48,849 bases of DNA from Propionibacteriaceae bacterium (GCA_027492675.1 JAPUEI010000061.1:23373-72221); one strand, 5' to 3'. Counted from the stretch's first letter, positions 19,948 to 29,105 are shown. Notes: generated from the letters alone by a model not told the origin. A program made the numbers and translations.

Positions 19948-21366
19948 GTGGCGACAACACGCCCGCAGAGCGGAACGAGGACATCGCGCGCCCGCGTGTC
20001 GGATCGCGACGAGTATCCGGCCATCGGTGTCGCCGTCAGCATCGTGCCCCGCTCGGGCATCGTCATGGGACCGCCGCCCCGGGTTCGCCTGCGTCCCGGT
20101 GCCGCCGGCGTGCGTGCGCCGTCGCCCAGCGTGCCGGTCCTTCCCACGGTCGCCCTGAAGGTCCCCGAGGTCGTCCTTCCGCAGATCGTCGAGCCTGTCG
20201 TCGAGGCCGCCGCGATCGTGGAACCCGCAGTCGAGCCCGTACAGATCGTGGAGACGACGGTCGAGCTGCCAGCAGTCGTCGAGCCGGAGGCCGAGGCCGT
20301 ACGCGCTGTCGACGTTCTCCCGGAGTCGCCGCTGCTTCGCAGGTTGCCCTCCTCGACGTCGAAGCACCTGTCGCGTGTCGCGAACGCCGCGCTGCCCGCG
20401 GAGGAGTTCCGGCGGGCGGCCGTCGAACGGACGCGCCGCACGGTGGTGGTGGCCCGTCGACGTCAGGTCATCCTGTCCGCTGCCGCGATCGTCGTCATCG
20501 CAGGCCTGGTCTTCGGCGCCTGGCGCTTCTCAGCCCGTGCGGATGCCGCGGCGCGGCCCGACTGGAACTCGATCTCGGTCGCCGACACCTCCGTCGCCCC
20601 CTCGCAGAGCATCCAGCCGTCGGCGACACCCGCCTCCATGAGCGCGGCTCCCGCCGAGACGTCGATCGACCCAGCAGCGACGGCCGCGATCACGGTCGTG
20701 CCCGCGAACCTGCCCGCCGCGCTGGTCGCCGGGCCGGTGTGGAACAGGAAGATCGCGGGCTCCTGCGCTGCGCGCGACGTCCCCACCTCCAAGGACGATG
20801 CCGCCGCCACCATCTCGCACTACGTCGACTGCATGAACGAGATCTGGGCTCCGCTGGTCGCAGGATCCCCGAACGCCTTCAAGCCGCTGGTCGTCAAGAT
20901 GTTCGACTCGACGACGACGAGTGGCTGCGGCACGTACAGCTCTCCCACCACGGTGGCGTACTGCCCGAAGGACTCGACCCTGTACGTCGCCGGCCTCGCC
21001 CTCGAGCACGCCATGACGGGCAGGTTCTATGCGATCGAGCTCGTGACGTACGAGTACACCCACCACGTGCAGACCCTCACCGGCATCTACGAGGCGGCCT
21101 TCCAGGCGGGTTGGGACGCCAACGAGCGCTCGCGCCGCGCGCAGCTCAACGCCCAGTGCCTGTCCTTCGCGCTGATCACGCACGTCAAGGGCTTCGACCC
21201 GACGGCGGCTGACCTGGCCTCGTTCCGTGACGGCTGGAGCGCAGGCCCCGGAAGCATCAGTTACGGCTCCATCGGGTCACTGAAGGCGTGGGGCGAGAAG
21301 GGTCTCGCAGCCACCACCGTCAGCGACTGCAACACCTTCGTCGTTCCCGCGTCGGCCGTGGCCTGA
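19948..21366 (+). CDS. Membrane protein resembling neutral zinc metallopeptidases, catalytic motif degenerate
   Basis: 472 residues from GTG 19948 (GGAGG five bases upstream). Residues 1-172 are cytoplasmic with Val-Glu-Pro-rich repeats; one membrane helix at about 173-193; a Ser/Ala/Thr-rich linker; then an extracytoplasmic domain from about 270. That domain follows the putative neutral zinc metallopeptidase family (YCPKDSTLYV, LVTYEYTHHVQTLTGI), but the HExxH position reads YEYTH (368-372) and the later ELQAD-type motif reads QLNAQ (399-403). Four or more Cys could form disulfides. Likely a pseudo-protease. Ends 10 bp from convergent glgB. Confidence 0.75.
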   Translation: MATTRPQSGTRTSRARVSDRDEYPAIGVAVSIVPRSGIVMGPPPRVRLRPGAAGVRAPSPSVPVLPTVALKVPEVVLPQIVEPVVEAAAIVEPAVEPVQIVETTVELPAVVEPEAEAVRAVDVLPESPLLRRLPSSTSKHLSRVANAALPAEEFRRAAVERTRRTVVVARRRQVILSAAAIVVIAGLVFGAWRFSARADAAARPDWNSISVADTSVAPSQSIQPSATPASMSAAPAETSIDPAATAAITVVPANLPAALVAGPVWNRKIAGSCAARDVPTSKDDAAATISHYVDCMNEIWAPLVAGSPNAFKPLVVKMFDSTTTSGCGTYSSPTTVAYCPKDSTLYVAGLALEHAMTGRFYAIELVTYEYTHHVQTLTGIYEAAFQAGWDANERSRRAQLNAQCLSFALITHVKGFDPTAADLASFRDGWSAGPGSISYGSIGSLKAWGEKGLAATTVSDCNTFVVPASAVA

Positions 21367-21376
21367 GCGCAGCCGC

Positions 21377-23311
21377 TCAGGCGGTGCCTCCCGCGGACGT
21401 CTCCACCTGCTTCGACGCGTCGAAGTGCAGCCACACCGCGCCCAGCGCCGGGACGGCGACCGTGGCGCCGGCGTCGAAGCCGCGGGTGGGCACCTCGTAC
21501 GCCGTCACCTCGCCCATGTTCCCGTACGTGTTCGAGCCGTCGTAGACAGACGAGTCGGTGTTGAGGATCTCCGTCCAGACGCCGGCCTTCGGCAAGCCGA
21601 TCCCGTACGTGGCGTGCGGGGTCGCGGAGAAGTTCACGATGCAGGCGACGAGGTCACCGTTGCCGTCGCTGCGCACCCAGCTGAAGACGTTCGCGGCCGC
21701 GTCGTCGGCATTGATCCACTGGAAGCCCTTGGGATCGCTGTCGAGCGTCCAGAGGGCGGGGTACGTGCGGTAGACGAGGTTCAGGTCGCGGAACAGGCGC
21801 TGCAGGCCGTGGTGTCCCCACAGGTCGGAGACCCACCACTCGAGGCTCACCGACTCGTTGAACTCGCGGCGCTGTCCGAACTCGCAGCCCATGAAGACCA
21901 GCTGCTTGCCCGGGAACGCCCACATGAATGCGTAGAACGCACGCAGAGTCGCGAACTTGCGCCAGTCGTCCTGGCCGATCTTGTTCACCATCGAGCCCTT
22001 GCCGTGCACGACCTCGTCGTGGCTGATCGGCAGCATGAAGTTCTCCGAGTAGGCGTACACCATCGCGAACGTCATGAGGTCGTGGTGGTACTGCCGGTAG
22101 ACCGGGTCGAGCTGCAGGTAGCGCAGCGAGTCGTTCATCCAGCCCATGTTCCACTTGAAGCCGAAGCCCAGGCCGCCCTGGTCGACCCGCCGCGTCACAC
22201 CGGAGAACGAGGTCGACTCCTCGGCGATCATCATCACGCCCGGCGCCCGCTCGTACAGATGCTTGGTCACGTACCGCAGGAAGTCGATGGCCTCGAGGTT
22301 CTCGTTGCCGCCGAACTGGTTCGGCACCCACTCGCCCGGCTCGCGGGAGTAGTCGAGGTAGATCATCGAGGCGACCGCGTCGACGCGCAGACCGTCGATG
22401 TGGAACTCCTGGATCCAGTACAGCGCGTTGGAGACGAGGAACGACTTCACCTCGTTGCGGCCGTAGTTGAAGATGTACGTGCCCCAGTCCATGTGCTCGC
22501 CCTGGCGCGGGTCGGCGTGCTCGTACAGCGCGCTGCCGTCGAAGCGGCCCAGCGCCCACTCGTCCTTGGGGAAGTGGCCCGGCACCCAGTCCATGATCAC
22601 GCCGACGCCGGCCTGGTGGAGCCGGTCGATCAGGTAGCGCAGCTCGTCGGGGCGACCGAACCGCGAGGTGGGGGAGAAGTAGCCGGTGACCTGGTAGCCC
22701 CAGCTCGGCTCGAACGGGTGCTCCGCGAGCGGCATGAACTCGACGTGCGTGTAGCCCTGCCACGTCACGTACTCGACGAGCTCCTCGGCGAGCTCCAGGT
22801 ACGTCTTGCCGCGCCGCCAGCCGCCCAGGTGCAACTCGTACACGCTGATGGGGGACGCGTGCGCTGCCCACGCGGCGCGCTTGGCCATCCACTCGTCGTC
22901 GTCCCAGACGTACTTCGACTCGTAGACGATGCTCGCGTTCGACGGCGCCGTCTCGGAGAACCGGGCCATCGGGTCGACCTTCTCGCGCCACACGCCGTCG
23001 GCACCCTGGATCCGGTATTTGTACAGCGTTCCGGTGCCCCGCTGCTCGATGAAGCGCGACCACACCCCGCTGCCCGGGATCAGGATCATGTCGTCGCCGG
23101 ACCAGAAGTTGAAGTCGCCGATCAGCTGGACCCGCTGGGCGTTGGGAGCCCAGACGGCGAACCGCGTGCCGTTGATCCGCTCGCCCGAGTCGTGGTCGTA
23201 GACCGACGTCTCATGGGCGCCGAGTCGCTTCCAGAGCTCGGTGTCGCCGCCGGAGTGGAACCCTTCCAGGTCCCAACCCGTGAGCTCGCCGCCAAGGTCG
23301 TAGGTGGGCAT
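21377..23311 (-). CDS. glgB: 1,4-alpha-glucan branching enzyme
   Basis: Introduces alpha-1,6 branches into linear glucan made by GlgE. 644 residues: N-terminal CBM48-type domain (about 40-130), GH13 barrel, C-terminal beta domain. Catalytic residues: nucleophile Asp311 (GLRVDAVAS), acid/base Glu364 (IAEEST) and the transition-state Asp in PISHDEVVHGK. Last gene of the glgE-mak-glgB operon, starting three bases after the mak stop; GGAGGG inside the mak end is its ribosome site. It lacks the longer N-terminal extra domain of some actinobacterial GlgB. Confidence 0.95.
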   Translation of the reverse strand: MPTYDLGGELTGWDLEGFHSGGDTELWKRLGAHETSVYDHDSGERINGTRFAVWAPNAQRVQLIGDFNFWSGDDMILIPGSGVWSRFIEQRGTGTLYKYRIQGADGVWREKVDPMARFSETAPSNASIVYESKYVWDDDEWMAKRAAWAAHASPISVYELHLGGWRRGKTYLELAEELVEYVTWQGYTHVEFMPLAEHPFEPSWGYQVTGYFSPTSRFGRPDELRYLIDRLHQAGVGVIMDWVPGHFPKDEWALGRFDGSALYEHADPRQGEHMDWGTYIFNYGRNEVKSFLVSNALYWIQEFHIDGLRVDAVASMIYLDYSREPGEWVPNQFGGNENLEAIDFLRYVTKHLYERAPGVMMIAEESTSFSGVTRRVDQGGLGFGFKWNMGWMNDSLRYLQLDPVYRQYHHDLMTFAMVYAYSENFMLPISHDEVVHGKGSMVNKIGQDDWRKFATLRAFYAFMWAFPGKQLVFMGCEFGQRREFNESVSLEWWVSDLWGHHGLQRLFRDLNLVYRTYPALWTLDSDPKGFQWINADDAAANVFSWVRSDGNGDLVACIVNFSATPHATYGIGLPKAGVWTEILNTDSSVYDGSNTYGNMGEVTAYEVPTRGFDAGATVAVPALGAVWLHFDASKQVETSAGGTA

Positions 23312-23314
23312 GAC

Positions 23315-24604
23315 TTACATCCCTCCGTCATAGGTGACCGTTGAGGTCACATGCTGGATCGCGCGGAGTGGGATCTGCACCCAGTCCGGTCGGTTACGCG
23401 TCTCGTACACCACTTCGTACGCCGCCTTGTCCGCCTCATACGCGCTCAAGAGGTCCCCGTCGACCTGCCTGTGCTCGCCACAATAGGCCCGAAGGAACGC
23501 TTCGCGTGCGACTCCCAACCACTCCAGCGCGGCGTCTCCGGTGGGGTGCGGGTGGCTGCTCGTGGCGTACGCGAGGGAGCGCGTCATCCCGGCCACGTCG
23601 CGCCATCGGGAATCGGGCTGGAGCCGTTCAGCCATCGACTTCAGCGGCTCGCCCTCGAAGTCGATGATGCGCCAGCCGTCGGGCGTCAGCAGCGTCTGAC
23701 CGAGGTGGAAGTCACCGTGGACGGCCTGTACGGCGACGGAGCGCCCGCGCAGGGTGTCGAAGCGGGTGTGCAGGGCCGACCGGTACGGCACGAGAGGGTC
23801 GGCGGCCTCCACCGCAGCGTCGAGCCGGGCCGTCATGGCGTCGGCGATCACGTCGCCGGGGATCGTGGTGCCGCCGGCAGCGAGGCCGTCGTGGACCGCG
23901 GCCAGAGCGCGGCCGAGGGCAGCGGCGTGAGCGCTGAAGTCGGTGCCGGTACGGCAGGCGTCGAGCGCCAGCTCGTAGCCGTCGCGCGGGTCGTGAAGCT
24001 GTTCGGACAACGCCGCGAGGTCGTACCGAACGCCGTCGTGGACGCCCTCGACCCAGCCGTACACCGCCGGCACGTCGTGGACGCCCGCTTCGAGGAGACG
24101 GAGAGCGACGACGACGTCGAGGTTGGCGCCGGGCTCGAGCTTGCGGAAGATCTTGAGCAGGGCGACATCGCCGAGGAAGACATTGGTGTTCGACTGCTGG
24201 CCGGCGTACCAGCGGGGCGAGCTGTCCCCCTCAGGGAGCGGAGTGCTCACGCGGACCGACACGCTGCCGTGCGCATCGACCGCCTCGTGGTCGGCGGAGA
24301 ACAGCGCGGCGACAAGGGACATCGCCTCGGGATCCCGGGGGGCGTCGCAGACCCAGAACCCGTCGAGCTCGCCGACTATCGCGTCCTCGACAGCTGGCCG
24401 AGTGCGCCGGTACGAGACGAGCAGCTGGTACAGCTCGCTGCTGCCGTCGGCGTACGAGATGTGAGCGAGCTCCGGTCGTACGGACACCTCGCCCTCGACG
24501 AGCCACGGGAGGGCCGTGACGCCGTCGAGACGGCCGTCACGCCCCTTGCCCTGGAACCACCGGGCCTCGCGGACCAGCGGCCACCACAGCTCGTCTGAGG
24601 ACAT
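23315..24604 (-). CDS. mak: Maltokinase
   Basis: Phosphorylates maltose with ATP to maltose 1-phosphate, the GlgE donor. 429 residues with N-terminal cap typical of Mak/Pep2, then an aminoglycoside-phosphotransferase-like kinase fold: catalytic loop HGDFHLGQTL (His296, Asp298) and metal-binding IDFEGEP. ATG 24604 is listed; an in-frame GTG at 24610 overlaps the glgE stop as GTGA and would add two residues. It is not fused to trehalose synthase, and no treS lies between glgE and mak. Confidence 0.92.
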   Translation of the reverse strand: MSSDELWWPLVREARWFQGKGRDGRLDGVTALPWLVEGEVSVRPELAHISYADGSSELYQLLVSYRRTRPAVEDAIVGELDGFWVCDAPRDPEAMSLVAALFSADHEAVDAHGSVSVRVSTPLPEGDSSPRWYAGQQSNTNVFLGDVALLKIFRKLEPGANLDVVVALRLLEAGVHDVPAVYGWVEGVHDGVRYDLAALSEQLHDPRDGYELALDACRTGTDFSAHAAALGRALAAVHDGLAAGGTTIPGDVIADAMTARLDAAVEAADPLVPYRSALHTRFDTLRGRSVAVQAVHGDFHLGQTLLTPDGWRIIDFEGEPLKSMAERLQPDSRWRDVAGMTRSLAYATSSHPHPTGDAALEWLGVAREAFLRAYCGEHRQVDGDLLSAYEADKAAYEVVYETRNRPDWVQIPLRAIQHVTSTVTYDGGM

Positions 24605-24606
24605 GG

Positions 24607-26712
24607 TCACGCCACGACGACCGAGGCCACGTGCGCCGGGCTGCCCGGCGTGAGCCGGACGAATCCTGACCCTCCCCACGTGAAGGACGCGCCGCTGATC
24701 TCGTCGGTGATGCGCAACATGGCATCGTGGGGCAGGCCCATGGCACCGAGGTCGAGGTAGACCTCGCCTTCCTGAGTCTCGTACGGGTTGAGGCTGCAGA
24801 TCACCAGGACGCGGTCGTCGCCGTCGGTCTTCGAGAACGCGATGATGTCGCCGTTGCTGGTCGGGTGGAAGCGGATGGTGCGCAGCGACTTGAACGCGGC
24901 GTGGCGCCGGCGTACGGCGTTGAGCGAGCCGATGAGCATGCCGAGATGGCCAGGCGTGTCGAAGTCGCGCGGCCGGTACTCGTACTTCTCCGAGTCGAGG
25001 TATTCCTCGCCGCCGGCCCGGAAGGGCTGGTGCTCGTACAGCTCGAAGCCGGAGTAGACGCCCCACGACGGCGAGAGCGTGGCGGCCAGGACTGCCCGGA
25101 TCGCGAACGCGGCGGGCGCCCCGGACTGGAGGAACGTCGGGTTGATGTCGGGGGTGTTCACCCAGAAGTTCGGACGGTAGAAGGGCGACATCTCGCCGGA
25201 GAGCTCGCCGAGGTACTCCTCGAGCTCGGCTTTGGTGTTGCGCCAGGTGAAGTAGGTGTACGACTGGTGGAAGCCCACCTTGCCCAGCGCGTGCATCATC
25301 TCGGGCCGCGTGAACGCCTCGGCGAGGAACAGCACGTGCGGGTGCGATGCGCGCATCTTCACCATGATCCAGCCCCAGAACTGCACCGACTTCGTGTGGG
25401 GGTTGTCGACCCGGAAGATCGTCACGCCCTTGTCGGCCCAGAACCGGAGCAGCCGCAGCGACTCGGCGTAGATGCCGGCGGGATCGTTGTCGAAGTTGAT
25501 CGGGTAGATGTCCTGGTACTTCTTGGGCGGGTTCTCCGCGTACGCGATCGTGCCGTCCAGACGCGTCGTGAACCACTCGGGGTGCTCGGTGACCCACGGG
25601 TGATCGGGGGAGGCCTGGAGGGCGAAGTCGATCGCGACTTCGAGGTTCAGCTCACGAGCCTTGGTGACGAACCTGTCGAAGGCGTCGAAGTCCCCGAGGT
25701 CGGGGTGGATCGCGTCGTGCCCGCCGTCGGAGTTGCCGATCGCCCACGGCGAGCCGGGGTCTGTCGGCGACGGGGTGAGCGAGTTGTTCTTGCCCTTGCG
25801 GAAGGCGGTGCCGATGGGGTGGATCGGCGGCAGGTAGACGACGTCGAAGCCCATGTTGGCGGCAGCTTCGAGGCGCTCGTGCGAGGAGTCGAACGTGCCC
25901 GAGACCCAGGCGTCGTTCTCCTTGTGGGCGCCCTGAGAGCGTGGGAAGAACTCGTACCAGGCGCTGAACAAGGCCAGCTCCCGGTCGACGCGCAGGGGGA
26001 ACTCGGCCGTGGGTGTGACGAGGTCGCGCGGGGCGTGGTCGATCATGGCGCGACGTACGCCGGACTGGCCGACCGTCTCGAGCAGCTCGGCCGTGGCGCG
26101 CTGGGGGAGCAGCATCGTGGCGGTAGCCGTGAGGAGCGCGGCGTCGACCTCGGAACCGTCGGCGAGTGCCTGCTTGGCGCCCCGCTCGAGGACGTCCTTG
26201 CCCTCGAGACAGACCAGGGGTACGTCCTGGGAGATCGGCAGCTTGGCTTCCGCATGGTGGACCCAGGTGGCCCACGGGTCGGACCAGGCCTCGATGCGGA
26301 ACGTCCAGTCGCCTTCGCTGTCGGGACGCACCCAGCCCTGCCAGATGTCCAGGCCGGTCGGCTCGATCTGCGCCATGCGCGAGGTGGTCTCGGTGCCGTC
26401 CGGCGCGGTCAGGACGACGGTGGCGTTGACCGCGTCGTGGCCCTCGCGGAAGACGCGGGCGGTGACGGGGAACAGCTCGCCGACGACGGCCTTCGCCGGG
26501 TAGGCCCCGCCTTCGACGACGGGCGACACCTTGGTGACCGGGATGCGACCCAGACCGTGCGGGGGAAGGCCCACGACGTACGCGTCAGCGGGCACGCCGG
26601 ACGGTCCTTGAGGAGCGGCTTTCGGGGTGGCCTTGGGCTTCGCGGCAGCGGCCGCCGCGGCAGCGACCCGCGGTGTCGCGGTGCTCGATGTCGGACGCGG
26701 TGACTTGGCCAT
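24607..26712 (-). CDS. glgE: Alpha-1,4-glucan:maltose-1-phosphate maltosyltransferase
   Basis: Extends alpha-1,4-glucan using maltose 1-phosphate. 701 residues: an Ala/Lys/Pro-rich N-terminal tail of about 40 residues, a beta domain, then the GH13_3 barrel with nucleophile Asp436 (IFRVDNPHTK) and acid/base Glu465 (LAEAFTRPEMM), spaced 29 apart as in the Streptomyces enzyme, and Asp in NTPDINP. ATG 26712 follows GAGGAG; a frame to 26916 adds non-conserved sequence. First gene of the operon. Confidence 0.95.
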   Translation of the reverse strand: MAKSPRPTSSTATPRVAAAAAAAAKPKATPKAAPQGPSGVPADAYVVGLPPHGLGRIPVTKVSPVVEGGAYPAKAVVGELFPVTARVFREGHDAVNATVVLTAPDGTETTSRMAQIEPTGLDIWQGWVRPDSEGDWTFRIEAWSDPWATWVHHAEAKLPISQDVPLVCLEGKDVLERGAKQALADGSEVDAALLTATATMLLPQRATAELLETVGQSGVRRAMIDHAPRDLVTPTAEFPLRVDRELALFSAWYEFFPRSQGAHKENDAWVSGTFDSSHERLEAAANMGFDVVYLPPIHPIGTAFRKGKNNSLTPSPTDPGSPWAIGNSDGGHDAIHPDLGDFDAFDRFVTKARELNLEVAIDFALQASPDHPWVTEHPEWFTTRLDGTIAYAENPPKKYQDIYPINFDNDPAGIYAESLRLLRFWADKGVTIFRVDNPHTKSVQFWGWIMVKMRASHPHVLFLAEAFTRPEMMHALGKVGFHQSYTYFTWRNTKAELEEYLGELSGEMSPFYRPNFWVNTPDINPTFLQSGAPAAFAIRAVLAATLSPSWGVYSGFELYEHQPFRAGGEEYLDSEKYEYRPRDFDTPGHLGMLIGSLNAVRRRHAAFKSLRTIRFHPTSNGDIIAFSKTDGDDRVLVICSLNPYETQEGEVYLDLGAMGLPHDAMLRITDEISGASFTWGGSGFVRLTPGSPAHVASVVVA

Positions 26713-27047
26713 CGACGTTCTCCTCGCGGGTAGTTGCACGTTCCTAACGTACCTAGATGAACCGTACCGACGGGAACCCCCCCACCGGGTCCCAACGCGC
26801 AAAGGCGGCCGTCGACGCGTTCTTCGGGAGGCGGGGCGGGCACCTTCTGGGACGCAGCAATTGAGGTCCGACGACGTCCGGGTTATGGGACTCCTGTGTC
26901 TCACGGGCGCCGACAACCCCGACGTTGTCGGTGTTGCGAAGCGCAGGGGGCCGCGTATGCCGGGGGGCGTCGGGGCAGCCCTTCCGGGGCCAGGCAGCAG
27001 GGGCCATATCCCTGCCAGCGTCGGGACGAGCGGGCAAGGGGAGGGGG
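26713..27047. other. Intergenic gap upstream of glgE
   Basis: 335 bases without a supportable gene. It must hold the glg operon promoter (minus strand), which I cannot place confidently, and contains the inverted repeat at 26910-26931. Confidence 0.6.
26910..26931. repeat. Inverted repeat CCGACAAC/GTTGTCGG
   Basis: Perfect eight-base arms with a six-base spacer, about 200 bp upstream of glgE and 115 bp beyond the end of the reductase gene. Could be an operator or terminator stem; no T-run. Confidence 0.6.
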
Positions 27048-27608
27048 TCAGCGACGGATCGCGTACCGCAGGAAGACCGTGCCCGAGCCGAAGCGTCGCT
27101 CCTCGAGGAGGGTGAGGTCGAGGCGCACTCCGGCCGGGAGGAACGCCGTCCCGCCGCCCAGGATCACGGGCAGGACGAAGACAGAGAGCTCATCGACCAG
27201 TCCGGCGCGCAGGAAGTGGGCGGCCAAGGTGGGGCCACCGACCGCGAGCTCCCTGGCGCTGGACTGCTTGAGGGCGCGGACGGCGTCGACGTCCAGGGCG
27301 TGCGTCAGCCTGGTGCGAGGGGCGTCGGCCTGGTCGAGGGTCGTGCTGTAGACGACCTTGTCGGCGCCCTGCCAGGCCGGGAGGTACTCGAGCGCGTAGT
27401 CCTCCAGCTCGGTGAGGAAGTCCGCGTCGTCCCAGACCCGCATGGTCTCGAACATGCGACGACCGAAGAGGTACGTGCCGATCCTGCTCTCGCGGTCGTT
27501 GATGAACCGGTGCGTCTCCGCGTCGGGCGCCGAGAAGTCGATGGTGCCCTCGGCGGTGTTCACGTAGCCGTCGAGGGTGACCGACATGCCGTACACGAGC
27601 TTTCCCAT
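27048..27608 (-). CDS. DHFR/RibD-like family reductase (1)
   Basis: A 186-residue protein of the RibD C-terminal/dihydrofolate reductase-like fold: N-terminal GMSVTLDGYVN, YLFGRRMFE, KVVYSTTL, then the NADPH-binding LAVGGPTLAAHFLRAGLVDEL and a C-terminal GTVFLRY strand. Stand-alone members are reductases of unknown substrate. It starts three bases after the stop of the VOC gene, so the two are an operon. A second paralogous protein lies at 28382-29017. Confidence 0.88.
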   Translation of the reverse strand: MGKLVYGMSVTLDGYVNTAEGTIDFSAPDAETHRFINDRESRIGTYLFGRRMFETMRVWDDADFLTELEDYALEYLPAWQGADKVVYSTTLDQADAPRTRLTHALDVDAVRALKQSSARELAVGGPTLAAHFLRAGLVDELSVFVLPVILGGGTAFLPAGVRLDLTLLEERRFGSGTVFLRYAIRR

Positions 27609-27611
27609 GGG

Positions 27612-28049
27612 TCATCCGATCCGCTCGGCCAAGGAGACGACGATCCCTTCGGGCCCCCGCACGTACGCCATCAGCCAGACGTTCTCGTGCTGCCCGATGC
27701 CGCCGACCAGCCCGTACCCCTGGCTGGCCAGCCGCTCGACCGTCCCGCGGAGGTCGGCGACTTCGAAGCAGACGTTGCGCAGCCCCACCTCGTTGGCCAT
27801 GGCGGTGGGGGAACCGGGGGTGGTGTCGGGACGGACGAAGGTGGCGAGCTCGAGTGCCACTCCGCCGCCGGGTGGGCGGAGCATGACGACGTTCGTCCTC
27901 GAGTTCGGGATGCCGCACACCGTGTCGAGGAACTCGCCCTCGATCTCCATGCGTCCCTCGGCCTCCAGACCGAGGCCCACGAAGAAGTCGACGGCCGTGT
28001 CGAGGTCGGCGACGGTGACGCCGACGTGGTCGAACCGGAGGGATGTCAT
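27612..28049 (-). CDS. VOC-family (glyoxalase/dioxygenase-like) protein
   Basis: 145 residues with two beta-alpha-beta-beta-beta modules: RFDHVGVTVADLDTAVDFFVGLG and LRNVCFEVADLRGTVERL, ending AYVRGPEGIVVSLAE. The metal ligands expected of lyase-type members (His in FDHVGV, Glu near VALELATF and VVSLAE) seem to be present. Role unknown; perhaps detoxification or resistance. CAGGAT lies six bases before the ATG. First gene of a two-gene operon. Confidence 0.88.
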   Translation of the reverse strand: MTSLRFDHVGVTVADLDTAVDFFVGLGLEAEGRMEIEGEFLDTVCGIPNSRTNVVMLRPPGGGVALELATFVRPDTTPGSPTAMANEVGLRNVCFEVADLRGTVERLASQGYGLVGGIGQHENVWLMAYVRGPEGIVVSLAERIG

Positions 28050-28381
28050 GGGGCCATCCTGCGTCGCCGAGTCAACGGGAGTCGCCGTACGAGCGTGCGG
28101 CGTCGACCGGTCTGGTTCCCAGACTGGACCCGGGCGCCATGTGGCACCGGACGCGGCACTCCGATGGCAGGGGCCTCGAGATCGTGGTTATGCGTGGACG
28201 TCGGAGGCGGGTGTGGGGGCAGGGGCCTCGCCTGCGGGGTTATGAGGCACCGTCGGGGTCTCATAGCAACCATCCTGTAGGCGAGCCGCCTGATCGTCCG
28301 CCGGGGGCGGCTGATAGCCACCAGGTCGAGGCGGTAGCCGGAGTGCGCGCGTCAAGGGACGTGGGGATGGCTGCTCGATGG
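28050..28381. other. Intergenic gap with a direct repeat
   Basis: 332 bases with no supportable gene. It holds the VOC promoter region and the direct repeat at 28166-28244. Confidence 0.6.
28166..28244 (+). repeat. 27-bp imperfect direct repeat, 52-bp period
   Basis: Copies at 28166-28192 and 28218-28244 share GGCAGGGGCCTCG and, seven bases later, GGTTATG. Both blocks keep the 52-bp offset. Confidence 0.65.
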
Positions 28382-29017
28382 CTACGCGTCGGTCTTCCTG
28401 GTGAACGTGAGGTGGGTGACGCCGCTGGGGGACGAGACGGTCTCGATGTCGTACGAGCTCTCGAGCCCTTCGAGCCCGTCCCAGAGGCGGACGCCGCGTC
28501 CGAGAAGGATGGGCACCTGGACGAGGTGCATGTGGTCGATGAGGCCGGCGGCGAGGAAGGCGCGTACGACGGTGGGGCCACCGCCGATCCGTACGTCGAG
28601 GCCGTCGGCGGCCTCCTGCGCGATAGCGAGCGCCTCGGTAACCGGGACGTCAAGGAAGTGGAACGTGGTGCCGCCCAGCATCTCGACGGATGGCCGGGGG
28701 CGATGGGTGAGGATGTACGTCGGGGTGTGGAACGGCGGGTCCTCCTCCCACCAGCCCTTCCAGTCCGGGTCGTCCTGCCAGCCGGGCGGGCCGAACTTGC
28801 CGGCCCCCATGATCTCGGCGCCGATTCCGGGCAGGAACCGCTGCGCGAAGGCGTCGTCGACCCCGGACGAGCCGGTGGGAGCCCAGTACCGCGTGGCGAA
28901 CATCCAGTCGTGCAGACGGTGGCCGGCGTGACCGAATGGCGCCTCGAGGGACTGCGGCTCGCCGGTGGCGAACCCGTCGAGGGAGATGGCGAAGTTATGG
29001 ACCCGCGTCAGCGACAT
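28382..29017 (-). CDS. DHFR/RibD-like family reductase (2)
   Basis: 211 residues, same fold as the product of 27048-27608: VHNFAISLDGFATG, EIMGAGKFG, YILTHRPRPSV, the NADPH-binding VRIGGGPTVVRAFLAAGLID and HLTFTRK at the end. ATG 29017 is preceded by AAGGAC; a longer frame to 29134 enters the palindromic region and is not conserved. Substrate unknown. Paralogy of the two reductases around a VOC gene suggests a small detoxification or resistance cluster. Confidence 0.88.
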   Translation of the reverse strand: MSLTRVHNFAISLDGFATGEPQSLEAPFGHAGHRLHDWMFATRYWAPTGSSGVDDAFAQRFLPGIGAEIMGAGKFGPPGWQDDPDWKGWWEEDPPFHTPTYILTHRPRPSVEMLGGTTFHFLDVPVTEALAIAQEAADGLDVRIGGGPTVVRAFLAAGLIDHMHLVQVPILLGRGVRLWDGLEGLESSYDIETVSSPSGVTHLTFTRKTDA

Positions 29018-29105
29018 GGGGTCCTTGATACCTCGTGGCGGGTCGTGAGGGAAGGCCCTGACCCAGCACTCGCTGTCCCTGCTCGCTTGGACGCCTCCTC
29101 TGACG

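Noticed and set aside
26713..26916. N-terminal extension of GlgE
   Set aside because: Arg/Pro-rich and non-conserved, and a strong ribosome site precedes the ATG at 26712.
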